Below are positions 12,595 to 24,400 of a DNA stretch of 64,000 nucleotides, piece after piece. The stretch lies in contig NW_019091366.1 of NCBI RefSeq assembly GCF_001949145.1, forward strand, positions 2,188,756 through 2,252,755, given 5' to 3'. Every line of letters starts with the position of its first letter. Positions within the stretch are counted from its first letter, which is position 1. Under the pieces are notes generated by a model, which did not search any database, was not told the origin of the DNA, and saw nothing but the letters and a program-made list of their open reading frames with translations. A program made the position numbers and the translations under genes. Origin of the DNA: Acanthaster planci (Eukaryota > Echinodermata > Asteroidea > Valvatida > Acanthasteridae).

Positions 12595-14164
12595 ATGGCC
12601 CGTATCTTTGCCATTTCGGACATCCATGTTGATCACTTCGTTAACAAGGAATGGATACAAGGACTGGATCATGAGAAATATACCAACGATGTGCTTCTGC
12701 TAGCAGGGGATGTCACAGACTCACTAACACTCCTCAAGTCTACATTAGAGTCACTCAAGACAAAGTTTAAGGAGGTCTTCTACGTTCCAGGTTTGTTCAG
12801 TAAACTAATATGTTCATTCTCTTTCGTGAGCATTTCTTAAGTCTGATAAGTCCATTTTTTGGCACCCAACTTCATATAGACAAAATGATTGTAGTTAATG
12901 AACCTTCCAATTAATGTTTCAACCCACCCACACCCCTCGCCCACCATCAACTTCCAAGCTAGTACTGATTTCTACTACTAACTGATTTATAAGCTAGTAT
13001 CCTCAGTAATGACATGTTGCTACAGTTGTAGTATTTATCTGGTATTTAATAAGATTCTTTAAGAACTCCAGTAACCAAATGCAGAGAATGCAGGAAGTCA
13101 GCACTGTTTTGGGGTGACAACATATCCTCTTTCATAAGGTCCCCAAAAGTCCTTGTTTTATAGGTGGAAAGGCTTGCGGTACCGTCGTCAGGAGACTCAG
13201 CACTAGCACGCAGTCCAAAACGTTGAGTATCTTCTTGGTTCTTTACAGAACCACACATACTCATAAGAGATAAATTCCTTCGCATGGTGCTACCGCAAGC
13301 CTTTCCACCTATTGCTGTCTTTCACCATGAATAGCCTGAAATTCCACAAGTCCTTGTTTTATGTTGGCTCCAGTAGCGGAGTGCAAAACTTTCCAGAAAA
13401 CCACTTGGTAGACGACATAATGATACTCACATAGGTGTTCATTTTATTTACCAGGCAACCATGAACTTTGGATCAGGGATAAATCTAGCTCAGAGACATC
13501 TGTTGGTAAATTTAACAGCATAATAAAAATGTGCAAAACATTAAGTGTGCACACTGAACCTCGGCAAGTAGAGACATCTGACGGAGAATGTGTGTGGATT
13601 GTACCATTGTTTTCATGGTATGCTACCCCAGAGGAGGATAGGCAAGATTCCTTGTATGTCTCAGGTCCGAGTGAGGACCCTTCAACTTTGACCCTCTGGA
13701 TGGACAATCACATGTGCAAGTGGCCTGATTCCATAGGAAGTCGCTCCAAGTTTTTTGGAAAGTTGAATGAGGATCGTGTCTGTGCTTACGATGCACCAGT
13801 AATATCATTCAGCCACTTCCTGCCTCGGATGGAGTTGATCCAAGCTGAAGCAGAAGATGAACATTGTGTTGGTGAGGAGAGGAGAATGCTGGGCCTCCAG
13901 CCCGAGATGCCCAAGCGTCAAGGAGCGATGGCTGGTTTCAATTTCACGCGCTATGCCGGCTGCAAAACTCTGGAGAGACAGATACGCATAATAGGCTCAC
14001 AGGTGCATGTGTATGGTCACCAGCATCGGAACAGGGATCGGTTGATTGATGGTGTACGCTATGTCTCACACTGCTTGGGATACAAGAAAGAACGAGATGA
14101 AGGCTTGACCTATGGGATCACTCACTGGAAGGGACCTAAGCAAGTGTGGCCCAAGGCTGACTGA
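12595..14164 (+). CDS. calcineurin-like metallophosphoesterase
   Basis: Probable soluble dimetal hydrolase of phosphomono- or phosphodiesters; the substrate cannot be read from sequence. Exons 12595-12790 and 13455-14164 join in phase 1 inside the metal-binding motif and give 301 codons. The family signature is complete. D9 and H11 are in ISDIHVD, G38 and D39 in LLLAGDV, and N67, H68 and E69 in VPGNHELW. His186 is in ISFSH, and VYGHQHRN carries H254 and H256. The chain starts directly with the beta strand leading to the first motif and has no signal peptide or membrane segment, so a cytosolic enzyme is likely. Exon 1 alone reads into the intron and stops, while splicing restores GNHE, so the junction is well supported. 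It does not look like MPPED1/2 or the purple acid phosphatases. Confidence 0.9.
13148..13362. mobile_element. candidate MITE or foldback in the phosphoesterase intron
   Basis: A 22-base inverted repeat pairs 13160-13181 (ATAGGTGGAAAGGCTTGCGG and onward) with 13291-13312. Inside it are smaller inverted pairs, GAGTAT/ATACTC and GGTTCT/AGAACC. A 14-base direct repeat, AGTCCTTGTTTTAT, occurs at 13148-13161 and 13349-13362. The structure suggests a short non-autonomous element. The right direct repeat does not abut the inverted repeat, so a clean target-site duplication is not established. Confidence 0.4.
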
Positions 14165-14840
14165 ATGCCATCCCAGGCATTTATCAAATTTGAGTTTCCA
14201 CAATCATGACAAAAATCTTTCATCACCTAACTCAAGTTCGTTACTGCAGTAGCCAAATTTTATGGAAGTATGATACATGTTATTTCCGTGAGCAAAACAG
14301 AATTAAAGTGTGTCAATGCACCTGTGTCTTTGCTTAAGTGTAGGATATTTTCAAGTACACAATTTACAATTCTCCTGTTTTACTTCGGACAGTTATATAC
14401 CATGGTTTCTTTTATTGGAGTGGGCCGTTGGAGCATAAGGGAACATTTGCTTGTTTTTAATATGAAAATAAGAATATCTGTATTAATTAATTAACTTCAA
14501 GGTTTTGGGTGGGATCACTTCATCGATTGCATCATGAACTGCTATATTGTGGATAGCTGTCATATTGTGTATAAAGTCTATGGATGGTACCTCACTTCAT
14601 GGTGAAACCGAGGGCAGTTTCCACAAATGTTTCGATCGACAACATAAATATGAAAGTACTCGAGTACAATTTTCCAATATAATTTCAGAATAAGTGGTTT
14701 TATGAATGTCACCAGTTTTGTCAGTCGAGCTTATTACATTTCAAACATTGTGGTGAAATTAAATCTTTTAAGCTTTTATTAGGGTAATTGAAATTCATTG
14801 TTGATAATTGTTTTGGTAACGTTTATAGATAAATTTTGTA

Positions 14841-14880
14841 AATAAAATATAAAGAAAAATAATTATAAGCATAAAATAAA
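14841..14880 (+). other. candidate polyadenylation signals of the phosphoesterase gene
   Basis: Two AATAAA hexamers, at 14841-14846 and 14875-14880, lie about 680-715 bases after the stop at 14162-14164, in a strongly AT-rich stretch. Confidence 0.4.
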
Positions 14881-17800
14881 TCCCGGCGCGTGCACATTCT
14901 CGTCAATCGATGGCGCCCTTTGTGACGACCGCATTTCCCCCGCGATTCCCTGGAGGATCGATTCACACGCTACACGTATTCGATCTTTGCCACGCTTTTC
15001 TCGATCGCGTGTGACTGCACGTGTTCAGCATATGGCGGATGATGAAATCGCACGATGCTTGACCCCCGGGAAACAAACTAGACTGTGCCCCTTTTGTGGT
15101 TTGTCGCCAGGGATTCGGTGCATTCATATCTTACCTATCACGTGTAACAATGTCGCAAAATTTCTTGCTCAATAGAAAATAAAGATAAATACTAATATAT
15201 GCAAGCATTACGTAAAATATGAAAGCATGTGACTCAACGAGCTGGTATGATTTTTTCAGGACTTTGTAAAATTTTTAAGGTCCCCCTTTTTGTCAGAAAT
15301 GGACCCGAAACCAACTTCTGCCCAGTACCCAAGTACTGCCTTCATAGGCTAATTAACAGAACTGGCAAAATTTGTCTCAAGAAATATTACATAAAATAAC
15401 GTTACCAAAACAGGAAGAATAATACTGGCAGTAACGATACAGGCCTACGTACAATCTTTGTGTGCCATGTTCATAGCAATTTAGTTATTTCTTCGTGAAA
15501 AAAAATAAATAAAAAAGCTCATTAAAAAGAACGTCCTTCAAATCGATCAAGCGATTCATACATGTAATTTCATCGCCATACGGCTTGTCATACATAACAA
15601 CCTTCCATGCGGCGTCTATAATCCAAAATATTCCGCCGAATTATCTTCTCGCGTAATGCATCGAATGACACGGCCAGCAACATGTACCGCAGCTTTCCCG
15701 AAACGCAGCGAGCGAGCGAGCGAATAGCCAGCGGGGACGTGCCAACCGAGCCAAGCTATCCCGGATCGTTGTCGTCCAATCGCCAGTATCTCACCGGCCC
15801 TCACTGTTGACGTCAGTCCTCATTCACCTGTTCCGGGAAACGGCAAGCTTCCCTTACCAGTGAGTTGACCCGAACTCGCTTTGGCCGTTATGAAATCTTG
15901 AACCCCGGCCAATGTTTACTTTGTCATCCGGGGACTTGAAATAGTTGGCAATGACGTACCTCGGGGTGATTTGCATAATTGCTAGGCCGCTGGGGTGGGG
16001 GAATTTGATACTGGTGATGTCAGGTGGCTGGTTGGCAGAGGATGAGGAGGAGGATTGCCATGCACTGGTCGGTATGCCGAGCCAATTTGCTGTGTGGTTC
16101 AGCGGGAAGAGGAGTCAAGTAAATACACAAGTCAAAATAACATCGATCATTATCCATCAAATCATAGAGCAAATGGTATTGACAAAGGAATTGGATGAGA
16201 GATATGGATTGTGAATTTTATTCAAAGGATACAGACGTGTGGTGTCATTCTTGAAGTTGAAGGCTAACGAAAGGAGTAGTCAACTCGATGTCATGTAGAT
16301 AAGATCTTTCAACTAAGTGACCAAAAGCTTAATGGTAGCCCTTCAAGTGTTCATGGCTTCTGATCTTAGTCCCAGACAGGCTACGGCTAAGAATGATTCT
16401 CAAACGGAGTTAAACCGCTTGGACGTTTTTTGTGGGTCATTGAATGAGGGCATTGCTTGGGAGATGAGTTCCACAAGTTCTGGTAAAATCAGTCGGAATG
16501 TCCTCATCGGTGTCAGCGCATTGACTCGAGCACCTCCCCTAAATTTCTAACTATATGTATTGTGCAGAGTCCTTCAAGTTCGATTGCCGACAGGAATTTC
16601 TTTCAATGGCGAACTCAAGTTTACACATAATATACGTGTGAGGACATGACCAGTGCAGATTTTGAATGGCGGTGCAGAAAGTCTTAGAACGTATATGTAC
16701 ATCCTGGGGGGTAGAACACTACCACTCCGCGTCATTTTTATCAGCAACGGTTCAGTTAATCCCAATGTACTCGACCATGTATGATAAAGGACAGTCTGGT
16801 TCTGCTCAAAGGAAGTTGGTGTCGTATGACCACAACTTCACGCGATTCTGTAAACAGGGGTCACATCTCACATGATGGAGCTGTGTGTTTAAAGCTCCAT
16901 GCATTACCACATCCATGGCAAAGTACCAGACCACAGACTCGACTGAAGGTTCGATGAGGTTCGAATTCAGACAATCCGTTTTACGGATGCGGTTTGGAAT
17001 ACGGCGAATCTCGGTACAATGTATCATGAAATGTTCACGGGTCACGGAACTCACGTAGTCATGCCTGTTTGTGTACATGCGCTGGAGATGTGACAAACGA
17101 GCTTTTTGGGTCAAACTTTCATCATTAGCTCTCACAACTGATGTCACTGGTGTATGTAAAAGACAATGGTCGTAATGTTTTCATAGCTCGAAACACTTGC
17201 CATGCATTCCTGCATGCGCGGCGGGCCTGAGCGATTTCTCACCAAGATACAAAGTTGGAGGGGACTCGATGGAAGGGACTGATGAACGCCCTCGTGTGAT
17301 ATCGTAGAAATCCTTGAGCCCGTCGGTTGTCTTGTACGGAAAAAAAGGACATTGAAATATGCCAAGGCAATAGAGAAAAAATCTCAAAATACAACACACT
17401 CAATTTGTTCCTTTGCAAAAATGATCTTTTTAATCGTAAAGTCTTCTAGATATAATTTGAGGATTTCGCTGAGCAGTGAATAAAATAATGGCGCCTGATT
17501 TGGTTTTATCTTTGGGAATTGTACCAGTGTTGTGCTGGGATCGAAGCGTAGGGCCTAATGATTGCTGCAACCGATTTGGTTCGCTCGAAAATACATGCAT
17601 ATCGATCAATTATTTATAACCCCAAACAGGCTACTGCCTGGTTCGAGCATGTATCCCAGCCGCACGCCCCGGCCTCTCGGCACAGCCTGGCTCGTCCTCT
17701 CTAGAATTTAGCAACAAGTGCCACACTAAGCCTTTGAGCGGTCCCAAATCCATACTTTATGGAAATAGTTCTTATGAATAATTGGAGCGGTAACTTCTGC

Positions 17801-20800
17801 TGTTTTATTATTTCAGAGGGTGCCATGCACGTTGGGGGGATGGAAACCTGATTACATATTGAATGAATGAATGAATTGGCGGGCACCATGCATGCGTCGA
17901 GTACATGCTCGTATGCGCATTACGTAACGAAGGCCTGTTGTATAGGCAAATTATACGTGCGAGGTTTACCAAAGTGAATAATTATTTTACTGTGCAGTAC
18001 ATGAATCGCATTACTCTGTTTACGGATTATTTTATCATATATCCTGAATACCTAAGATACTTTAGCCATTCCTTTTGGTCGAAAAGCATAGAGGGGTGTT
18101 TACAAGAAAGAGGTTACAGAATCGTTTCGAAATTTGTCTTTGTTGGAATTTGTTTTGACTTTTTGACTCAAAAGATATTTACAAATGAAATAATGTGTTT
18201 GGCTGGTCTTACGCGTTCGTTTAGACCGTGCCTCGTTTGTCAGTTCTTGACAAAAATACATTCTCGAGACACTTTGACTGCATGCGTGCCGTAATTTTTT
18301 TTAGCTGACCATTCCTGCATTCCACTGCAGAGAGTCTCGTTACGAGCGTGACAAGTCGTTCATTGGTATACACTAAGCCGTGCACGCATATGATTTTATG
18401 TTGGCCTGCAATTTTCTCCTTGGTTGACATCTATTCTCCTGGAGATGAATGCGCCGTGGACTAAAGGGTGCCGACCTGGTCTCCATCTCATAATGTATGT
18501 GTACTTTGTGACTCGGTCGTCATTTTTTATTGCATGATCGAGCTGCTTAATGAAAAAAATTGGCGCACCGTGTCCTTGGAGCTTGTAAGTACCATTATAC
18601 GGGGGCTTGGGTTGATGTATCTTCCCCGTGTCATGCTACCCGGAGACGGTACTTTTTGTCCGCCAGAGATCAGCTGATGGTAACGACCTTGAATGCAAGT
18701 GTGGACTCGGGGGATGCAGCATAACTCTGGAGGACGAATTTCGCAGCTGTGGATCCGAGGAGTGAAGAAGATGATGCAGGGAGATATGGAAGATGGGAAG
18801 GAGGTGCAGGAGCTAGTGGTGGATGGTAGGATGCAAGAGATATGTTTAAGATATATGTGAGGTCTGGGAATGAGGAAAAGAAAAATGCTTGAATGTGCTT
18901 CAAACTGGTAGAGAGTGAACACTTGAGATAAATGAAACAAAAATATGAAAATAAGGAAGCCCGTGAGCATTTGTACTGTGAAAGAAGTCCAGGTTACGGT
19001 GTGTGGTGTGCAGACTAGGAATCAGCTTACCTTTAAAAAATTCCAATGATGAAATCAACTGCCCTCTCCTTGAGATCACTTGCGATATTTAAAGATTTTT
19101 TTTTTAGATTTTAGAGTAGATCGATCGATCTAGCTCTTTGAGTGAACAAAGCGGACCAATGAAGAAAACTATATCTGTTATGTCGCAGGCACAGCTTTCA
19201 ATGTAACTTGCAGGATAAATATTTACTTTTATATTGATCACAAGTAAAATATCGATTACAGAATGAAAAATTGTTTTATATTATTATTTTATTTATTATT
19301 TCAGGGAAATACTGTGTAGCCAACCGTTACAAATTGACTGCGAATGAAATCAACTTTGTCACCTTTAGTTTATGCACGTGGACAAGGAAAACGAGATTTC
19401 AGGAAAGATGGATGAGACTTGTGACAACCCAAATTGACCTGCTCGAATCGGCGATTTCCTAGTGTTTGTCGTTTCGAAAGCTCTCTTTGAGGTTATAAAA
19501 CCCGTTACAGCGTCCATTCCTTCGGTCAGTTTGCGTGTGAAGCAAGGCTGTGTGATTTTCTACACTTGTGTTCATAGACCAATTTCTTCTCGATATATCG
19601 ACGCTGTAATCCCCCTGAAGGCCGTTCATATTTACCAAGTCGCTGATCGATATACTCTATTTTACTTTTACTCCAAGAAGTCACGATTACACTTGTTTGT
19701 GTCTCTGTGCGATGGTGACTTTAATGTATGGAGAAAAGAATGTCTGCCTAACATTTTTTTTAATGAAAAAGTGATTTCGTACACCACAAATTCTAAGATT
19801 TTATTAGTTGCTTTGAAATAGATGTCGTGCAGGTTCGTGATATACATATGTTTAACTCTCACGTTCAGTATTTTATCTCTGAAAGCTTCCATTAGGATTG
19901 TACACATACTGACGTCAATAAGCATCCATCTACACACATCCTTTTCCACAACTCGCTATTATGGGAAAATGACTCGCAAATGAGAATGCCACACGTTTTA
20001 TTAATGAAGGGTCGACAATAATTTGTTATTTCTTTTATGTAATTAAACATGAAAGTTCACACAAGACAGAATACATCTGTGGTGATCATATCGATACCAA
20101 CCACTAATCGATATTATGGTTACTTTCACGTTCAATTACACAGCAGACCTGGACACCTGTTTGAAACAATAGCATATCCGGTTACACGGAAACGGTTCAA
20201 CGTCTGAGTGAACTTGGCGAGTCTAATAATTAGTATTAGTGACATTATATATGGCATTATGTGTTGGAGAGTAGTAAATTTATGAATGATTTATCTCGCT
20301 TCCATGTCGGAGTATTTCCCTGGGAATTGTTTTACTGAAAACGGTAATTCGGGGGTTGAGTTGGCGCATGGTCGGGGATACAATAAATGCAGTTCAGCGC
20401 GTGGTTTTAGTTTTTAAAAAATCTAACTTTTTCGAGATAATAGGTCTTGCAGTGTCATTTTCAGTTTTAAAAAAAGGTCAAAAATGAAGTTGCAAATGAA
20501 TGTTACTTGCTACATTGAAATGATGAGTGTAAAATAAACGTGAGTGGATAATCTTTATGAAAGTAGCTTGAATAAAAAAGAAGAAATTGTTTTCCACCTT
20601 TGAGAGTTTCGAAAAGTTTTAATTGTCAGGGTCTTGTCTACAACACTTTCGTCTCACACAGGCTCTACCGTGGCCCTCCAAGGCACTTGGAAACCATCCT
20701 TATCCGAAAAAAAATGTTATTTAAACAACACTTATCAACGTACGCCTAACATCAGCATATTTCACAATAACTTTGCCGGGGTTCAGCTCCATTTTTTGCG

Positions 20801-20900
20801 AAGCAGACCTTGGAGTCATCGGCAAATAAAAAATCGTACCTGACACATACGCACGGTCGACATAACGTTGATGTCCAGATCGCGTGCGAGGCTTAAAAAC
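14881..20900. other. intergenic region between the phosphoesterase and Mxd genes
   Basis: About 6 kb without a supportable gene. A CpG-bearing patch at about 14881-15130 and another at 15605-15850, which contains a GCGAGCGAGCGAGCGA run, stand out from the AT-rich surroundings and could be promoters or enhancers. The longer open frames (17905-18294 plus, 18527-18970 minus, 19462-19821 plus) have no recognisable domain and no splice partners. Confidence 0.45.
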
Positions 20901-20992
20901 TGGTCGGGTTCAGCGTGCGAGCATAGCGAGAAATCGCGAGCACGTTGCAGTTTGTTGATGTTTTGGAGCGAACAGCTGGGCGTGGCTGTACC

Positions 20993-21451
20993 CACGTGTG
21001 TTTCACATGTCATTCCTCTAAGCACAACAAAGAGATGATTGGCCAGCTAAAAATAGTCAGCGGTTACTTGGCTTTGCCGACCAATGGAATAGGAGAGTTT
21101 CGGCACGTGATGATTTGTTTGCCTTTTGACCTCCAATGTCATATCAACGTGCGCTCCAGGCGCACTCGCACACGTACACGAGTGGAAAAACAGAACGCGA
21201 CAATCGTCTGATCACAGAACGCACGTACATGAGCGAACACAATTTCTTCCAGTTTTTTTAGCTTCCAAATCTTGGAATTTTACTTTCATTCATCATGGCA
21301 GCGGTGGCTATGACGAATATAACGCAATTACTTCAAGCTGCAGAATTCTTGGAGAGGAGAGAAAGAGGTGAGTGGTAAAAATTATTTTATCTTTTCGTTT
21401 GATTTAAACTTTGCTCGACGTCGAATTTTTGAAATTGACAGATGTCACGTG
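20993..21451. promoter_or_regulatory. three CACGTG E-boxes around the Mxd start
   Basis: CACGTG occurs at 20993-20998, 21104-21109 and 21446-21451. The first two are about 300 and 190 bases before the Mxd ATG and the third is in intron 1. CACGTG is the preferred site of Myc-Max and Mxd-Max dimers, so feedback within the Myc/Max/Mxd network is a reasonable inference. A CCAAT box is at 21081-21085. Confidence 0.4.
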
Positions 21452-24400
21452 CGCCATTTTGAGACGCAGCTTTTTAATTTTTTCCTCAAATTTAAAAAAT
21501 CGACGTATTTTACTGTAATGCCGATACCAAAAATTGATTTAGTTATTCACATTTGTTTCGACAGAGCACGGGTATGCATCTACAATGCCATACAATCCAG
21601 AATCTACGAGAAGAAAACTCAAAGTAAAGAGGCTTCATTCGAACAGGTAGGCTTAAGTTACCATTTCACAAGACGGCCATGTCGTTTTCCTTCAAAAGCC
21701 TTTTTTGGGTTCCTGCCATAGCCTCACACAGGTTGAATATGAAGCCATCTTATATCGGGTCCAAAAATGGATTCAAATGTAATATACAGTAAAAGAGCTC
21801 TAATTAAGAGGGAAGCTTAAGTTTGCCTTTTGATTTGTTTCAAAACAGTTCAATAAGACCCAGGCCTGCCTAGCCTGGAGAAACCATTTTCTAATGTCCA
21901 TGTATGCTGTAGATATAGAACCATGGTCCATAGGTTTTTTGCCCAAATTGTTCATTTGAGTTGGCTGATTAGTACCAAATCTAAGAAGGCTGACCTTTAA
22001 AATGCCAAGAAAGGACAGTATTAAATTTACGTCGTAAGTAAACATAAAAACTAGAAACACAAACAATTACATTGTAACTTCCTAATTGAGAAACTAATCG
22101 TTTGAGTCCATTTTATATGAGCAGTGTTTTTGTGGTGTTACAGATATCAATGTCCTTATATTCACACTTAAAATTTAAGGGTGTCCATGGATCCTAAAGA
22201 GCTGTATTTTATACTTTAATTTTGATTTATCTTGTGTGATTTACAGTATGAAAGACATGCTAATTTAATGAGATGAGTAACATCATGTATTCAGTACTAT
22301 ATCCTGACTAAAAATTTGATTCGAGATAATTGGTGAAATTTTCCTGGTCATAATTCTGTATTACTGTTTCTTTAAACCATTAAATAGGTTCGAGGGAAAC
22401 TATCATAATTTGACTGGCAGTTTCCAGTTCTCTCAGTTTTTTAAATGCACAACAGTACATTTTGTGTATAGGCCTATAACACGACACCCCATTAATTAAT
22501 TATGTTCCATTATCAATAAAACAATGACACTTCCTGAAGTTTTACAACTAGCTTGATTGCCACATGAACCCAAGCAAACACCACTTTGTATCTTCACAAA
22601 CCCAAGTCCTCTGAAAATGAGCTTAAACAACATATTTCTATGTCCTTTTCATTTTCAGTCGGTCCTCACACAATGAACTAGAGAAGAATAGGTGAGTGCA
22701 TGTATAAATGTGTCACGTCCACATGTTTACCTCATATCCTGCATATACAGTACACCCAACCTGACCACAAATTATAACGCAGTCCATGGACCCCCATACG
22801 TTCACAGCTGTGTTTGTGTACAGTCAAGAAAGCCCATACAACCGTTGGTATGTTGTTGGCCTTCCCTCCATTTTTCTTATGAATTATGCATGAGCATTTT
22901 TTCTGCCTCATTACTCATGCGTAGTGGTATGGATGATGTCAAAGGGGCTTGTCCTTATGGATTTCTCAATGTGTTTTCTGTGGGCGCTGGTAGGCCCCAT
23001 TCCTGGTACCTGATTTTATTGAAATGTGTATTGTTGAAGGCAGATTTTCCCCTTACATTTGTAATGCAGGAACATTTTCTGCTGATTCAACAGTAAGACC
23101 AAAATAGTCATGGCATACATGACGTCTGGAAAAGTTTATTGGTCAAAACAATTGACATTGATTTAGTGGTTTCATTTTTTGGGGGGGGGGTTGTATTTAA
23201 ACCATTGATGTTTTCAAAATTTCCGTTGGGCCAATTTACAAGCCATACCACACTGTTGCTCGGCAAATTTATTGGTTAGCCTAAACAAATGTAGCAATAA
23301 TTGTCTAGTCCCTAACGGCCCAATGTATTTTCATTTGATGTAACAATAAAGATAAATTGTCTTTTGAAAGAGTGTAGATTTTCCAACTTTGACTTGGTGA
23401 ATATCTACCTTTTTCACCAACATGAAAAGTGAGCTTTTCATAGAACAAAAAAATTGTTTTAAGGATAATGAAATTGAATATGACCTTGACTAAATTGAAA
23501 TATAGCTTGATTTACTTTGAAAAAAAATTATTTCAAAGCTCCAAAAAAGTTAATTGAAGTAGGAACTGTTTTCCAGTGTAATTAATGTGTTTATATTTAG
23601 CTTGTTTGCACAGTTCTGAACAGTTATTGCCTTGTCAATGCATGTACATGTATTGTCAATGCATGTACACGTATTCCGTGATCTAATTCTGGAAATTCCA
23701 CATTATACAAAATGTGTTCCAGTCGTTTGCCTTTCGTTTTTATTTATATTTGGATGTGCAACACAGTGTAAATTTCCCGAGTTGTGCAATCACACCAACA
23801 TGGGTATGACGTAGAAGAAATTCCTTGATGGTGGTTTTTCACAAGCGACCACAACTCTGGTCTCTTGTTCAGCAAGTACATTATTATTTTCCACCCTACA
23901 TAAGTCAAGTTGAGTCACATGTTCCAACTTGTTTTGGTGTCAAAAAGAAGTGCCTGTGTTCCTTTTGTATCTGATTTCACCTAGCCCACTTCCAGACCTG
24001 CAAAGGTACCCAGTGCCCGGCCTTGTGTGGGTGGAGAGTCTATTCTATTCAAATTGATTGGGAGTTCACCTCTGGATCTGCATCTCCCCCAAATAGTTTG
24101 TTGGTTTTGGCAAGATGCCATGTTAGTAGCAGGTTATTTGTTTACCCTAGTCATGCTCAGTTCAGGAATGGGCTTTTGAGAGCTAATCAGCGGACTTTCC
24201 AAGATACAGGATTTTTTTGAGCAGGTTTGGCTCACTTGCAAAACAGAAAGGACAAGTGTCTTAGGCGCCTAGTGAAGCTAATCCAGTTTATAACTCCATC
24301 CAATTCTTATGCAGCAACACTTGCTGAAGCGGATTACTAGCCCAGGACAGCGTTTGGCTGACTGCCAAGTCCCTGTATTGATCCACCAACTCACTGGGCA

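Noticed and set aside
18527-18970. 147-codon minus-strand frame
   Set aside because: Composition looks non-coding, with no domain and no supporting splice sites.
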